A stretch of 64,000 bases of DNA, taken from positions 1 through 64,000 of the forward strand of contig JAJPOQ010000034.1 in assembly GCA_021232515.1 (NCBI GenBank), in the 5' to 3' direction. Of the stretch, positions 43,263 through 53,311 are shown one piece after another; positions within the stretch are counted from its first letter, which is position 1, and each line of letters starts with the position of its first letter. Both the position numbers and the translations under genes were made by a program. Source of the stretch: Lentisphaeraceae bacterium. Lineage in GTDB: Bacteria; Verrucomicrobiota; Lentisphaeria; Lentisphaerales; Lentisphaeraceae. Below the pieces are notes generated by a model. It saw nothing but the letters and a program-made list of their open reading frames with translations. It was not told the origin of the DNA and made no database searches.

Positions 43263-44579
43263 ATGTATAAGTTTTTACTATTCTTGGCGATGTCTTCGTC
43301 ATTAGTTGCTGGTGACTGGTTTAACTGGCGTGGTCCAAACCAAAATGGTGCAGCAGAAGCTACGAACCTTGCTGTTAAATTTTCCCCTACTGAAAAAGTT
43401 GAGTGGACTGTAGATTTAAAAGGTACAGGAGCTTCAACTCCAATTGTTGGCGGTGGACGTATTTTTCTTACATCAGCTAACCACGAAGCTAAAAAACTTT
43501 TAGCGATCTGTATCGACGAAAAGACTGGTAAAGTCCTTTGGACTAAAGACGCTGGCAGTGGTTATAAGCCAAACGGTGATGGAACAGAAACACAACTGGG
43601 TTCTCGTACAACTTATGCTTCACCTTCTGCAGTGACAGATGGAAAGCAGGTGGTTTTCTTTTTTGGTAATGGCGATCTTATAAGTTATGATTTAGATGGC
43701 AATGAAAAATGGCGCCACAACATTCAAAAAGAACATGGTGACTTTAGTTTTCAGTGGACTTTTTCAGCTACGCCAACTTACTTCAATGGCAAACTTTACT
43801 TAGCGGTTCTTCAAAGAGACGAAGTCGTACATGGTCGTGGAAAAGATGGTAACGAATCATTTATCCTTGCATATGACTTCACTTCAGGTAAACAACTTTG
43901 GAAACATGTTCGCGAAACAACTGCTAAAAAAGAGTCTCGTGAGTCTTTCGGTACAATTATCCCAGCTAAAGTTCACGGCGTCGATACACTAGTTATTGCT
44001 GGTGGCGACTTCCTTACTGGTCACGATCCTGAAACAGGTAAAGAAAACTGGCGTTGGGGAACATGGAATAAAAATCACCGTGAGCAATGGTGGCGCATTG
44101 TCCCAAGCCCGACTCCTGGTCCTGACAATACTTTCTTAGTTTGTGCTCCTAAAAAAGCACCAGTATACGCAATTCAAGTAAATAAAGATAATACAACTAA
44201 GCTTCTTTGGCAGAGTGAAGATCGCGGTAAAGTTACTTCTGACGTTCCAACTCCACTTTATTATCAAGATCACTACTATGTAGTTAGTGACGTAAGACGT
44301 TCATTTAGCAAAGTTGATCCTAAAACAGGTAAAGTTTTATGGACTGTTGCAACTCCAGGTTTATCTAAATACCGCTCATCTCCTCTTGGTGCTGATGGCA
44401 AGATTTACTTCATGAACCACGCTGCAGAAGTTATGGTTTACGATGCTGCGTCAGGTAAGCTTCTAGCTAACAACGCTATGTCAGTTGATGACGATACATA
44501 CTCAAGAGCTAGTATCATCACTCTGAATAATAAGCTTTATATAAGAACAGAAAGAAAACTTTACTGTATTTCTAACTAG
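43263..44579 (+). CDS. Exported PQQ-like beta-propeller protein
   Basis: A 438-residue predicted periplasmic beta-propeller. The signal peptide (residues 1-17, ending SSLVAG) leads into DWFNWRGPNQNGAAEATNL, the usual start of PVC PQQ-like repeat proteins. Several blades carry the motif A-x-D-x-x-T-G-K-x-L-W (IDEKTGKVLWTKDAG; YDFTSGKQLWKHV; VDPKTGKVLWTV; YDAASGKLLAN). In Planctomycetes and Lentisphaerota these proteins are abundant and mostly lack PQQ or a known activity, so I assign fold rather than function. A strong terminator follows. Confidence 0.85.
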   Translation: MYKFLLFLAMSSSLVAGDWFNWRGPNQNGAAEATNLAVKFSPTEKVEWTVDLKGTGASTPIVGGGRIFLTSANHEAKKLLAICIDEKTGKVLWTKDAGSGYKPNGDGTETQLGSRTTYASPSAVTDGKQVVFFFGNGDLISYDLDGNEKWRHNIQKEHGDFSFQWTFSATPTYFNGKLYLAVLQRDEVVHGRGKDGNESFILAYDFTSGKQLWKHVRETTAKKESRESFGTIIPAKVHGVDTLVIAGGDFLTGHDPETGKENWRWGTWNKNHREQWWRIVPSPTPGPDNTFLVCAPKKAPVYAIQVNKDNTTKLLWQSEDRGKVTSDVPTPLYYQDHYYVVSDVRRSFSKVDPKTGKVLWTVATPGLSKYRSSPLGADGKIYFMNHAAEVMVYDAASGKLLANNAMSVDDDTYSRASIITLNNKLYIRTERKLYCISN

Positions 44580-44590
44580 TCCTTCTTTAT

Positions 44591-44610
44591 TGTGGAGCTT
44601 CGGCTCCACA
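44591..44610 (+). terminator. Rho-independent terminator-type hairpin with UUCG tetraloop
   Basis: TGTGGAGC (44591-44598), loop TTCG, GCTCCACA (44603-44610): a perfect 8-bp stem with an extra-stable tetraloop, 12 bp after the propeller gene stop. The following bases are mixed C/T (cttctcttcc). Confidence 0.8.
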
Positions 44611-44706
44611 CTTCTCTTCCCTCACCTTTGATTAAATTCCCTCCATAGATTGACCCTTTGGAAGTCTATGGTATGATCTGGCCTTTAAAATTTCACAAAG
44701 ATCCAG

Positions 44707-46014
44707 ATGTTTAAAAGCCACGTTCCCTTTAATCCTAAGAAAGTCCCATTTTACTATGGTTGGCTTATTGTTCCTGCAGCTATCGCTGGAGTTTTAATGA
44801 GTTTGCCTGGACAGACTGCAGGTTTCAGTGCTTTTACCGATCCTCTTTTAGATAGCCTTGGCATAAGTCGTTCCACACTTGCTTTTAGTTACTTTCTTGG
44901 AACAATAAGTAGCGGCTTTATTCTACCAAAGGCAGGACGCTTTTTAGATAAGTTTGGAACTCGCTTAACAATATTTATCGTATCATTTAGCTTAGGTACA
45001 GTACTCACTATATTCAGTTATTGTGAACCTATATTAGAAAGCCTTAAACAAACATTCACCTTTGTCAGTCCTAGTATTTTGACCGTCATAGTCCTTTCAT
45101 TGTTAATTCTCGGTCTCAGATTTTTTGGACAAGGAATGCTGCCAATGATTAGTAATACTATGGTTGGTCGTTGGTTTGATAAAAAGCGTGGCAAAGTTGT
45201 GGCTGTTATGGGGATGATCAATTCATTAGTTTTTAATGCCGCACCGTACTTGTTGAGTTTATTAGTTGCGGCTTATTCTTGGCAAGACTCTTGGCGAATC
45301 ATGGCTGTTGTCGCAGCTGTATTCTTCTTAATCTTCTCGTGGATATTTTTCAGAGATAATCCCGAAGTTTGTGGATTGAAGGTAGACGGAGAACTTGTTG
45401 GCGATACTGAGGACGAAAAACCACAGGAGATGACCGGCTGCACTGTTGATGAAGCGTATAAAACACTCACTTTCAAAGTTATAACTTTTACCTTGAGCTT
45501 ATACGGCATGACTCTAACTGGTATGACCTTTCATCTAGAAGCTATAGGTACAGAAGCTGGTTTAAGTAAAGAAGCCGCCATGGCGATATTTGTCCCAGTA
45601 ACATTTATAACAGTTCCTGTAGGCTTTTTAGCTTCGTGGTTATCTGATAAAGTGCCTCTGAAAAGACTGGTAATGAGTATGGCTTTAACCCAAACACTAG
45701 CTTATTTTTCATTTGCCTTTATCTCGACTAGATTGGGTTACTTCTCTTCTGTACTATTTTTAGGAATGTCCGGCGGTATGTTTGGGCCATTATTAACTAT
45801 AGCTTTACCATGGTTCTTTGGTCGAAAGTTTCTTGGTTCAATAAATGGCAAAGTAACTTCATTTTTAGTCATCTTCAGTGCTATAGGGCCAGTGATATTT
45901 TCTTTATTTAAGGATTCCTTCAGTAGTTTTGCTCCCGCATTATACTTGTGTACGCTTTTTCCACTTATTGCTTTCTTTTTATGTTTTAAGATCTCAAATG
46001 AGAAAATGTATTAA
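44707..46014 (+). CDS. MFS transporter
   Basis: A 435-residue major facilitator with about 12 hydrophobic segments. The N-terminal start FYYGWLIVPAAIAGVLMSLP is typical of the OFA/monocarboxylate-like branch. The loop after TM2 has FLDKFGTRLTIF (G-x-x-x-D-K/R-x-G-x-R type), and the TM5 side has ISNTMVGRWFDKKRGKVVAV (WFDKRRG signature). The middle loop (residues ~225-250) is acidic. Substrate cannot be read from sequence; a small carboxylate is a guess from the branch. It is monocistronic between two terminators or gaps. Confidence 0.88.
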   Translation: MFKSHVPFNPKKVPFYYGWLIVPAAIAGVLMSLPGQTAGFSAFTDPLLDSLGISRSTLAFSYFLGTISSGFILPKAGRFLDKFGTRLTIFIVSFSLGTVLTIFSYCEPILESLKQTFTFVSPSILTVIVLSLLILGLRFFGQGMLPMISNTMVGRWFDKKRGKVVAVMGMINSLVFNAAPYLLSLLVAAYSWQDSWRIMAVVAAVFFLIFSWIFFRDNPEVCGLKVDGELVGDTEDEKPQEMTGCTVDEAYKTLTFKVITFTLSLYGMTLTGMTFHLEAIGTEAGLSKEAAMAIFVPVTFITVPVGFLASWLSDKVPLKRLVMSMALTQTLAYFSFAFISTRLGYFSSVLFLGMSGGMFGPLLTIALPWFFGRKFLGSINGKVTSFLVIFSAIGPVIFSLFKDSFSSFAPALYLCTLFPLIAFFLCFKISNEKMY

Positions 46015-46105
46015 CTTGACATTTCGATAATTTGGATTAATTACAGGCTTCTTTTACATAACTATTGATCTGGTTTTACGTTCCAGTTAACATTAGGAGA
46101 CTACT

Positions 46106-47095
46106 ATGTCTGAATACGTCGTATGCGCGCTGTACAAGTTTGTACGTTTAGAAAACTTCGAGGAAATGCGCCAGCCTCTTTTCGAAGTCATGGATACCAA
46201 TGAAGTAAGAGGTACACTTTTACTCGCCAATGAAGGTATAAATGGAACTATTTCAGGAAGTCGCAAAGGCATAGATATTGTTTTAGATTGGCTCAATTCT
46301 GACGAGCGAATCAACCCACTTACAACTAAAGAATCTTACACGGAAGTTTCTCCTTTTAAGCGCAGTAAAGTTAAGCTTAAAAAAGAAATAGTAACTATGG
46401 GCGTCGAAGGTATAGATCCAACCCAAAGTGTTGGTACATATATACCGCCAAAAGAATGGAACGATCTTATTTCTGATCCAGATGTAATTTTAGTAGATAC
46501 TAGAAATGAGTATGAGTACGAGATAGGTACTTTCCAAAATGCAGTCAACCCACATACTGACAACTTCAGAGAGTTTCCTAAGTACGTTGAAGACAATCTT
46601 GATCCAGCAAAACATAAGAAAGTAGCTATGTTTTGTACAGGTGGAATTCGCTGTGAAAAATCGACAGCCTTTTTGAAAGAGAAAGGTTTTGACGAAGTTT
46701 ATCATCTACAAGGTGGCATTCTTAAGTATCTTGAAGAAGTACCTAAAGAAGAAACTATGTGGGAAGGTGAATGCTTCGTTTTTGATGATCGCGTTGCAGT
46801 AAATCACGATCTTGAAAAAGGTAAGTACGATCAGTGCCACGCATGCCGTTTTCCTATTACTGAAGAAGAGAAAGAAGATGAACGCTATGTTCAAGGCGTT
46901 AGTTGCCCTAGATGTCATGAGAAAACTTCTGAGAATCAAAAGCAACGTTACCTCGAAAGAGAAAAGCAGATTCGTTTAGCACAAGAACGTGGTGAAGAGC
47001 ACATCGGTCATTATGTTAAAGATCTTGCTGAGCAAAAAAGGATTGAGAAAGAAATCCGCAAGAAAGAACAACAAGAAAAAGCTCAACAGAAATAA
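46106..47095 (+). CDS. trhO: tRNA uridine(34) hydroxylase, rhodanese family (TrhO/YceA)
   Basis: A 329-residue enzyme that hydroxylates U34 in certain tRNAs, a step of 5-methoxyuridine/cmo5U synthesis. An N-terminal ferredoxin-like domain ([20 protein letters not shown]) is followed by a rhodanese domain (~120-220) with the active-site Cys in [17 protein letters not shown] Cys cluster comes next ([23 protein letters not shown]), and a charged helical tail ends the chain. Length and motif order match the family. Start ATG 46106 has TAGGAG upstream. Confidence 0.93.
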   Translation: MSEYVVCALYKFVRLENFEEMRQPLFEVMDTNEVRGTLLLANEGINGTISGSRKGIDIVLDWLNSDERINPLTTKESYTEVSPFKRSKVKLKKEIVTMGVEGIDPTQSVGTYIPPKEWNDLISDPDVILVDTRNEYEYEIGTFQNAVNPHTDNFREFPKYVEDNLDPAKHKKVAMFCTGGIRCEKSTAFLKEKGFDEVYHLQGGILKYLEEVPKEETMWEGECFVFDDRVAVNHDLEKGKYDQCHACRFPITEEEKEDERYVQGVSCPRCHEKTSENQKQRYLEREKQIRLAQERGEEHIGHYVKDLAEQKRIEKEIRKKEQQEKAQQK

Positions 47096-47101
47096 TTTCA
47101 T

Positions 47102-47130
47102 GGGCTCTACTTTCGAGTAGAGCTCTTTTT
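47102..47130 (+). terminator. Rho-independent terminator with UUCG loop
   Basis: GCTCTACT (47104-47111), loop TTCG, AGTAGAGC (47116-47123), extended by a G-T and a G-C pair and then TCTTTTTCTT. It sits 7 bp after trhO and just before the next start codon. Confidence 0.88.
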
Positions 47131-47133
47131 CTT

Positions 47134-48015
47134 ATGAAAAAAGCTCCCATGCCATCATTCGTCTGGCTCCCAGATGATTCCTCATTCTCGACTTGTTTAG
47201 ACTTTTTAGTTGCGAAGTTTTCGCGTATATCAGAAGATGTGTGGCGAGAAAGAGTACAATCTGAAAAAGTAAGCTTTGAAGATGGCGAGCTAATCCAACT
47301 TTCAACACCCTACAGACCATCCTCGAGGATTAAGTACTTTCGAGAAGTTGCTAACGAGCCGGTTATTCCTTTTGAAGAGAATATCCTGTTCGAAAATGAA
47401 CGGTTCCTTATTGTTGATAAACCTCATTTTCTGCCAATTCATCCAGCTGGTCAGTATGTAACCCAAACACTAGTTAGTCGTCTAAAAGAGAAACACTCTT
47501 ATGAAGATTTGGCTATAGCTCACAGGTTAGATCGGTTGACTGCAGGCTTGGTTCTTTGTACAAAAGAGAAAAAGCATAGAGCTGCTTACCAGCAGTTGTT
47601 TATGAATAAAGAAGTAGAGAAAATCTACCATGCAGTCTCTAAAGCTCCAAGAGAAGTCTTTGACTCGAAAGTTCTAAAGTTACATATGGCGCCATACTTA
47701 GAACACTTTCGAATGCAAGTAAAGCCAGAGTTAGAAGCAAACTCAGAAAGCCGTATAACTCTTTTGAGAGTTGAGAAGGATAAAGCGCTTTATGAACTTT
47801 CTCCTATCACAGGTAAGAAGCATCAGTTAAGAGTTCATATGGCTGAAATAGGCTTAGGTATTTTGAATGATCCGCTATATCCAAGCTACAGCACAGACGC
47901 ACCCTCTGATGATTATGATAAACCGATGCAGTTATTAGCAAAGATACTGAGTTTTATAGATCCACTAACTCAAGAACCATTTTCTTTCAACAGTCAGCTA
48001 AAGCTAAGTTTGTAA
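47134..48015 (+). CDS. RluA-family pseudouridine synthase
   Basis: A 293-residue pseudouridine synthase acting on rRNA or tRNA. The catalytic motif LAIAHRLDRLTAGLVLCTK (Asp in HRLDR, ~residue 130) is intact. Other family blocks are FLIVDKPHFLPIHPAG and PITGKKHQLRVHMAEIGLGI. The N-terminal ~90 residues look like a diverged S4-type segment (RISEDVWRERVQSEKVSF). I cannot tell which RNA position it modifies. The gene starts immediately after the trhO terminator. Confidence 0.9.
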   Translation: MKKAPMPSFVWLPDDSSFSTCLDFLVAKFSRISEDVWRERVQSEKVSFEDGELIQLSTPYRPSSRIKYFREVANEPVIPFEENILFENERFLIVDKPHFLPIHPAGQYVTQTLVSRLKEKHSYEDLAIAHRLDRLTAGLVLCTKEKKHRAAYQQLFMNKEVEKIYHAVSKAPREVFDSKVLKLHMAPYLEHFRMQVKPELEANSESRITLLRVEKDKALYELSPITGKKHQLRVHMAEIGLGILNDPLYPSYSTDAPSDDYDKPMQLLAKILSFIDPLTQEPFSFNSQLKLSL

Positions 48016-48047
48016 TATTTTTATCCCTTAAAGTTATATAATTCTAG

Positions 48048-48091
48048 ATGACAAAACTTTCCGTTTCAATGGAATAAAATGTCATTTTTTT
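48048..48091 (+). terminator. Probable terminator after the pseudouridine synthase gene
   Basis: ATGACA (48048-48053) pairs with TGTCAT (48080-48085), with an inner TTCC/GGAA pairing and an A-rich internal loop. A run of T follows (48086-48091). Confidence 0.55.
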
Positions 48092-48172
48092 GATTCTCAC
48101 TGCGATAGTTTTATATTAAGGCAGTGATTAGATCTGTGTGCGTGTAGAAAAATGATATATAAATGGTGTTAA

Positions 48173-50041
48173 ATGTATAAACTTTTTGTGTTGATTAGTA
48201 TGTTAATTTTTTGTCAAAGCAGTCAAGCTTTTGATAAGAAAGCCAAACAACTTTTGGAGAAGTATTGTTTCGATTGTCATTCTGATGGTGTGGATAAAGG
48301 TGAATTTGAGTTCGATAAAATCATGTCGGAGTCTTTAACTACTAAAGAAAACCAAAAAGTTTGGCACAAGATCTGGGACGTTATTGCTGAAGAGCAAATG
48401 CCTCCAGCAGATAAAAAAAAGCAACCTAGTGCGAAAGAACGTGAGGAGTTACTTATAGCTCTGGAAACGGCGATCTTTTCAGTTGACCGTAAGAAACAGT
48501 ATGCCTCCCCTATTGGCCTTGTTCGTTTGAGTAATCAGCAATATGGCAATGCTATAAAAGACTTAACAGGAACTTACCGAAACCCTTCAAGTCAATTACC
48601 TCTTGATCCTACGAGTTCAGGCTTCAATAACATCACATCAACTTTGAATATCTCCCCTCTTCTTTTTGAAAGATATGAAAAAATAGCTTATCAGATGTCT
48701 CGTGGAATGTTTCACGACCACACTATGGATAGAGGCTTAGCCAATAAAGGGAAGATGTATTTAAAAAAGACTGGCGATGGCTCAGATCTTCAAAAAGTTC
48801 AGGATAAGGTCGCTTATTTTGCTAAGATGGCGTTTAGAAGACCTCCAAGTAAAGATGAAGTAAATGATTTAATGACAGTCTATAAAAAGGACAAGTCTAG
48901 AAATGGTCACAAACATGCGCTTATGGAGACTTTCCGTTCTATAATGGTTTCACCTTCTTTTATTTTTAGAACTGAGCTTTTAGGTGTCGATGGCAATAAA
49001 GATGGCCTAGCTCGTTTAGATGAATTTGCACTGGCGTCACGGTTGTCATTCTTTTTGTGGAACACAGGTCCAGATGACAGGCTGTTGAAACTTGCCGAAA
49101 AGGGTAAGCTCCGTGCAGAGCTAGATAAAACTGTTGCTAGTATGATGAAGAGCGGCCGTTTTAAGGCTTCCATCGAGTCTTTCGGTCAACACTGGCTAGG
49201 TATTCAGTACCTTCAGAATAATGTGCCAAGCCGCAAAGTTTTTAGGAAGTTTGAAAGAGAATACTTAACTTCAATGAAGCGTGAGACGACTCACTTTTTG
49301 ACTGACTTATTTAAGAATGATCGACCTATAAATGAGATCTTTAGTTCACAGGAAACTTTTATTGATTCAAAGCTAGCCAAACTATACGGAGTTAAGGCTC
49401 CAAAGAAAGGTTTTGAGAAGATAAAGATGCCTGATAGTCATAACCGTCGAGGCATACTTTCTCAGCCAAGTGTCCTCATTGTCACTTCCGACCCAGATAG
49501 GACGTCGCCAGTTAAAAGAGGTTTATGGATTTTAGAAAATGTTCTCGGTATGCCACCACCACCCGCTCCCGCTGGAGTTGAAGGTATAAATGAAAACGAC
49601 AAGAGTATGAAGAAATTAACCTTTAGGCAAAAGCTAGAAAAGCATAGATCGAACAAAGCATGTGCTTCTTGTCATGCGATGATGGATCCACTTGGTTTTA
49701 CTATGGAAAGCTTTAGTGCAATCGGTAAATGGAGAACTGAAGATCACGGCAAGCCTCTAGATACAAAGTCAGTTTGGCGCGGTGATAAAATCAATAACTT
49801 CGATGACCTCTACAAACTTATCACGACAAAGTATAGACATAAGTTCTTAGCGTGTTTTACCAAGAAGCTTATGACTTATGCTCTTGGTCGAGGTATGGAA
49901 ATAGAAGATCACATAGCGATCAATCGTATAGCTTCAAACCTCTCTAAGCCAGATAGTACATTCCACCAATTATTTCTCGAACTTATAAAAAGTACACCGT
50001 TCCAGTATAGATCCCTAGAAAAGGAGCATGCAGCCAAATGA
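48173..50041 (+). CDS. Planctomycete-type cytochrome c protein (DUF1587/1592/1588/1585)
   Basis: A 622-residue exported protein. Signal peptide 1-19 (ending SSQA) is followed by a heme motif KYCFDCHSDG (~31-40). The series of domains found in PVC bacteria comes next: DUF1587-like (GLVRLSNQQYGNAIKDLTG), DUF1592 (ALASRLSFFLWNTGPDDRLL), DUF1588 (HNRRGILSQPSVLIVTSDPD, with a second CxxCH in ACASCHAMMDPLGF) and DUF1585 (LMTYALGRGMEIEDHIAINR). Its redox role is not established. It overlaps the DUF1552 gene by 4 nt, the usual PVC pair. Confidence 0.9.
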   Translation: MYKLFVLISMLIFCQSSQAFDKKAKQLLEKYCFDCHSDGVDKGEFEFDKIMSESLTTKENQKVWHKIWDVIAEEQMPPADKKKQPSAKEREELLIALETAIFSVDRKKQYASPIGLVRLSNQQYGNAIKDLTGTYRNPSSQLPLDPTSSGFNNITSTLNISPLLFERYEKIAYQMSRGMFHDHTMDRGLANKGKMYLKKTGDGSDLQKVQDKVAYFAKMAFRRPPSKDEVNDLMTVYKKDKSRNGHKHALMETFRSIMVSPSFIFRTELLGVDGNKDGLARLDEFALASRLSFFLWNTGPDDRLLKLAEKGKLRAELDKTVASMMKSGRFKASIESFGQHWLGIQYLQNNVPSRKVFRKFEREYLTSMKRETTHFLTDLFKNDRPINEIFSSQETFIDSKLAKLYGVKAPKKGFEKIKMPDSHNRRGILSQPSVLIVTSDPDRTSPVKRGLWILENVLGMPPPPAPAGVEGINENDKSMKKLTFRQKLEKHRSNKACASCHAMMDPLGFTMESFSAIGKWRTEDHGKPLDTKSVWRGDKINNFDDLYKLITTKYRHKFLACFTKKLMTYALGRGMEIEDHIAINRIASNLSKPDSTFHQLFLELIKSTPFQYRSLEKEHAAK

Positions 50042-51291
50042 AAAATCATCACAATCTATTAAGTAGTTCTCATAATCGTCGTACCTTTTTAAAAGGTGCT
50101 GGTGTTTCATTGTTATTGCCACAGATGGCGAGTATCGCTGGAGATAAGGCTTATAAGAACCCTACTCGCATGGCTTTCCTTCATGTTCCAAATGGTGTGA
50201 TCATGGATAAGTGGACGCCTAAGAAAGTTGGCAAAAACTTCGAAATAACTCAAACGTTAAAGCCTATCGAAAAATTTAGAAATGATTTGCAGGTCATTAG
50301 TGGACTGCAACATAAAAATGGTTTCTCAAATGGCGATGGCGCTGGTGATCATGCAAGAGCTCAAGGCTCATTTTTGACCGGTGTACAGATTTTAAAATCG
50401 GCAAAAACAGTAAAGAACGGTATATCAGTCGACCAGGTTGCTGCACAAAAAGCTGGACACAAGACATACCTTCCTTCTTTAGAACTTTCTACTCAACGTG
50501 GACGTTTGTCTGGAAGTTGTGACTCTGGTTACAGCTGCATGTATCAGTTTAACTTATCTTGGAGAAACGAAAAGGAGCCTATGGTTCCAGAGTCCTCTGC
50601 ACAGCTGGCTTTCAATCGCATGTTTGTTCTGAAAGATGCTAAGAATGGTACAGATGTAGAGACTGGTAAGAGTATCCTCGATTATATGAAAGGTTCTGCT
50701 AAGTCTCTTAAGCATAAGTTAGCAAAAGAAGATGTACATAAGCTAGATCAGTATTTTGATTCACTACGCGAAATGGAACGTAAAGCCAATAAAGGTAAGC
50801 ACGAGATATCTAGTAAGATGTTGGATCGAGACTTCAATGCTCCACCAAAAAACTATGCAGATAAAATCGAAACTTTGATGGATCTTATGGTTCTCGCTTG
50901 GGAAGTCGATGCGACTCGTATCTGTTCCATGATCATAGCTGACGAAGGAAGTAACATGAGCTTCCCAGACTTAGGAATAAATAGTGGTCACCACTCACTG
51001 AGTCACCATCAAAATGATGTGAAAAAGATCAAAGAACTAGAGAAAATAGATAACTTTTACACCACACGCCTAGCTTACTTTTTGAATAAGCTTTCGCAAA
51101 AGAAAGTAAATGGGTCTTCTCTACTTGAGCAATCTATGGTTCTTTATGGTAGTGGTATAAGTGATGGTAATAGACACCGACATAACAATTTACCTGTTGT
51201 GCTGGCAGGACATGCAAATGGCAAGCTTCAACCAGGCCAGCATAGAGTCTACAAAGATGCGCCTATGTCTAACTTGTTTTTAATATGTTAG
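50038..51291 (+). CDS. DUF1552 protein with twin-arginine signal; 3' end frameshifted
   Basis: A 417-residue protein of the DUF1552 family, always paired with DUF1592-type cytochromes. The N-terminus has a Tat signal (HNRRTFLKGAGVSLLLPQMA), which predicts folded export. Family blocks include MAFLHVPNGVIMDKWTPK, RAQGSFLTGVQI, ISVDQVAAQKAGHKTYLPSL and HHSLSHHQND. The frame stops early at 51291 after MSNLFLIC. The missing C-terminus (MLDTFGTPTKSFSDSTGKLA) is intact in the -1 frame from 51285 to 51353. A one-base deletion in the T run at 51277-51281, a sequencing error or -1 slippage would explain it. Confidence 0.88.
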   Translation: MKNHHNLLSSSHNRRTFLKGAGVSLLLPQMASIAGDKAYKNPTRMAFLHVPNGVIMDKWTPKKVGKNFEITQTLKPIEKFRNDLQVISGLQHKNGFSNGDGAGDHARAQGSFLTGVQILKSAKTVKNGISVDQVAAQKAGHKTYLPSLELSTQRGRLSGSCDSGYSCMYQFNLSWRNEKEPMVPESSAQLAFNRMFVLKDAKNGTDVETGKSILDYMKGSAKSLKHKLAKEDVHKLDQYFDSLREMERKANKGKHEISSKMLDRDFNAPPKNYADKIETLMDLMVLAWEVDATRICSMIIADEGSNMSFPDLGINSGHHSLSHHQNDVKKIKELEKIDNFYTTRLAYFLNKLSQKKVNGSSLLEQSMVLYGSGISDGNRHRHNNLPVVLAGHANGKLQPGQHRVYKDAPMSNLFLIC

Positions 51292-51353
51292 ATACCTTTG
51301 GTACGCCGACTAAGTCATTTAGTGATAGTACTGGCAAACTTGCTAAGATCTAA
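51285..51353 (+). pseudogene. Out-of-frame C-terminal remnant of the DUF1552 gene
   Basis: Codons from ATG 51285 to TAA 51353 encode MLDTFGTPTKSFSDSTGKLA plus KI, the conserved end of DUF1552 proteins (a MLD...G-x-P...FGDSTG-like pattern). It lies in the -1 frame relative to the main ORF. It overlaps the converging ABC ATPase stop by 4 bp. Confidence 0.7.
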
Positions 51354-52342
51354 AACTCACCTGCAAAGTGGCATGCGGCCATGTGTTCGCTGCCATCTTC
51401 ATTTTTATAGTCTTTAAGCTCAGGTTCATCTGTTTTGCATTTGTCCTGAGCATAAGGACAACGTGTATGGAATCGACAGCCACTTGGAGGATCAATTGGC
51501 GAAGGTACATCACCCTTTAAGATAACTCTATCTTTTTCTTTAAATGGATCCGGTTCTGGGATTGCAGATATAAGTGCTTTCGTATACGGATGTAAAGGTT
51601 TCGCATAGATGTTGTCAGCATCGGTAAATTCAACGATTTTCCCAAGGTACATAACAGCTACCTTATCAGATATGTGTCGAACCACAGCTAAGTCATGAGC
51701 AATAAAAATATAAGCAAGGCCCATTTCTTCTTGAAGATCTAAAAGAAGGTTTAGAATTTGGCTTTGAACAGATACATCGAGAGCAGAAACAGCTTCGTCA
51801 CAAACTATCAATTGTGGCTCTAGTGCGATAGCGCGAGCAATGCCAATTCTTTGTTTTTGACCACCAGAAAACTCATGTGGATACTTGTTTATAGAATCAG
51901 CAGGTAACCCAACCTTTTGTAGAAGGCTTACAATTATTGCTTTGCGATCATTCCTCGAATCACCAATCTTATGAATCTCGAGAGGCTCCATAAGTATTTG
52001 CTCGACGGTATGACGTGAGTTCAAGGACTCTGAAGGGTCTTGAAAAATGATTTGTAAGTCTTTTCGATATTGACGAAGTTTGGCCTTCGATAAATCAGTA
52101 AGTTCGTCATTATTAAAAGTTACAGAGCCTGATGTAGGCTTAATTAACTGTAGAAGTGCTTTGCCAAAGGTACTTTTTCCACAGCCAGATTCTCCGACAA
52201 GACCTAGAGTTTCTCCTTTATTTACCGATAATGAAACTCCATCTACGGCAAATACTTTGGCAACTTCTCTAAGAAATATACCACCTTTGATTGGGAAGTG
52301 GACTTTAAGGTCTTTGATTGAAATTAATTCTTCTGAGCTCAT
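51350..52342 (-). CDS. Oligopeptide ABC importer ATPase 2 (OppF/DppF-like)
   Basis: I start this at ATG 52342, which overlaps the upstream stop (ATGA) and has GGAAAG 5 nt before it. The product is 330 residues. It has Walker [20 protein letters not shown]-loop [17 protein letters not shown] signature [19 protein letters not shown] and Walker [17 protein letters not shown]. The C-terminal extension [14 protein letters not shown] is a Cys-rich Fe-S/peptide-transporter tail typical of OppD/F proteins. It is the last gene of the importer operon and ends facing the DUF1552 gene. Confidence 0.92.
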   Translation of the reverse strand: MSSEELISIKDLKVHFPIKGGIFLREVAKVFAVDGVSLSVNKGETLGLVGESGCGKSTFGKALLQLIKPTSGSVTFNNDELTDLSKAKLRQYRKDLQIIFQDPSESLNSRHTVEQILMEPLEIHKIGDSRNDRKAIIVSLLQKVGLPADSINKYPHEFSGGQKQRIGIARAIALEPQLIVCDEAVSALDVSVQSQILNLLLDLQEEMGLAYIFIAHDLAVVRHISDKVAVMYLGKIVEFTDADNIYAKPLHPYTKALISAIPEPDPFKEKDRVILKGDVPSPIDPPSGCRFHTRCPYAQDKCKTDEPELKDYKNEDGSEHMAACHFAGEF

Positions 52343-53310
52343 AAGTCTTTCCAATGATGACAGTTAACGGACCTTGAATCGTCTATAGCTTCTGTTGGTG
52401 GATAATCCTGACGACAAACGTCAGATGCATATGGACAGCGGTTCTCAAAGCGGCAGTATGGCGGCATATTGAAAAGCGACGGCACTTGGCCTTTAATGGT
52501 ATCCAGTTTAGTCTTCCTAGGGTGATTCATTGTCGGAATAGACGATAATAAGCCTTTGGTATATGGATGCTTAGGTGACTTATAAAGGTCTTTTACATGA
52601 GCAGATTCGACAACCTTACCAGCGTACATAACGGCAACTCTATCACAAAACTCTGCTATGACGCCCAGATCATGGGTTATCATGATCACAGCCATATTGT
52701 TTTTAACTTGGAGTTCTTTGATTAGCTCTAGTATTTGGGCCTGAATTGTTACATCTAATGCAGTTGTAGGTTCGTCACAGATCAATAGATCGGGCTCACA
52801 AGCCAGGGCCATAGCGATCATTACACGTTGCCTCATACCACCAGATAGCTGGTGAGGATACTCACTGATACGTTTTTCGGGCGCAGGTATACCAACGTCC
52901 TTAAGTAGATCTATAGACTTCGTTAGTATCTCTTGATCATTCATACTAGGGAAATGGATTTTGAAAATTTCACCAATTTGACGACCAATTCGATAGACAG
53001 GGTTTAGCGCAGTCATAGGTTCTTGGAAGATCATGGCGATTCGTTTGCCGCGAATCTTCCCCATTTCATCAGGCGAAAGTTTAAGTAAATCTTGACCTTC
53101 AAATAAAACTTGGCCGCTTATAGTGTTTCCAGATGGCTTTGGAAGTAGTCCCATAACTGAAAGTGAAGTAACACTCTTTCCGCAGCCAGATTCACCAACA
53201 ATCCCGAGAGTTTGGCCTTTGTCGATTTCAAAAGAAACTTCTTGGAGAGCGGTTAAAATTTTACCTTCAACATCAAATGTAGTAACTATGTCTCTAACTT
53301 CTAAAAGCAT
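52339..53310 (-). CDS. Oligopeptide ABC importer ATPase 1 (OppD/DppD-like)
   Basis: I start this at ATG 53310 ([12 protein letters not shown]), which fits the family N-terminus; a longer in-frame ORF would run into the upstream gene. The product is 323 residues. It has Walker [21 protein letters not shown]-loop [15 protein letters not shown], signature [19 protein letters not shown] and Walker [17 protein letters not shown]. The C-terminal Cys motif [14 protein letters not shown] is present. OppD and OppF pair as the heterodimeric motor. The start lies 1 nt from the upstream stop. Confidence 0.92.
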   Translation of the reverse strand: MLLEVRDIVTTFDVEGKILTALQEVSFEIDKGQTLGIVGESGCGKSVTSLSVMGLLPKPSGNTISGQVLFEGQDLLKLSPDEMGKIRGKRIAMIFQEPMTALNPVYRIGRQIGEIFKIHFPSMNDQEILTKSIDLLKDVGIPAPEKRISEYPHQLSGGMRQRVMIAMALACEPDLLICDEPTTALDVTIQAQILELIKELQVKNNMAVIMITHDLGVIAEFCDRVAVMYAGKVVESAHVKDLYKSPKHPYTKGLLSSIPTMNHPRKTKLDTIKGQVPSLFNMPPYCRFENRCPYASDVCRQDYPPTEAIDDSRSVNCHHWKDL

Positions 53311-53311
53311 A

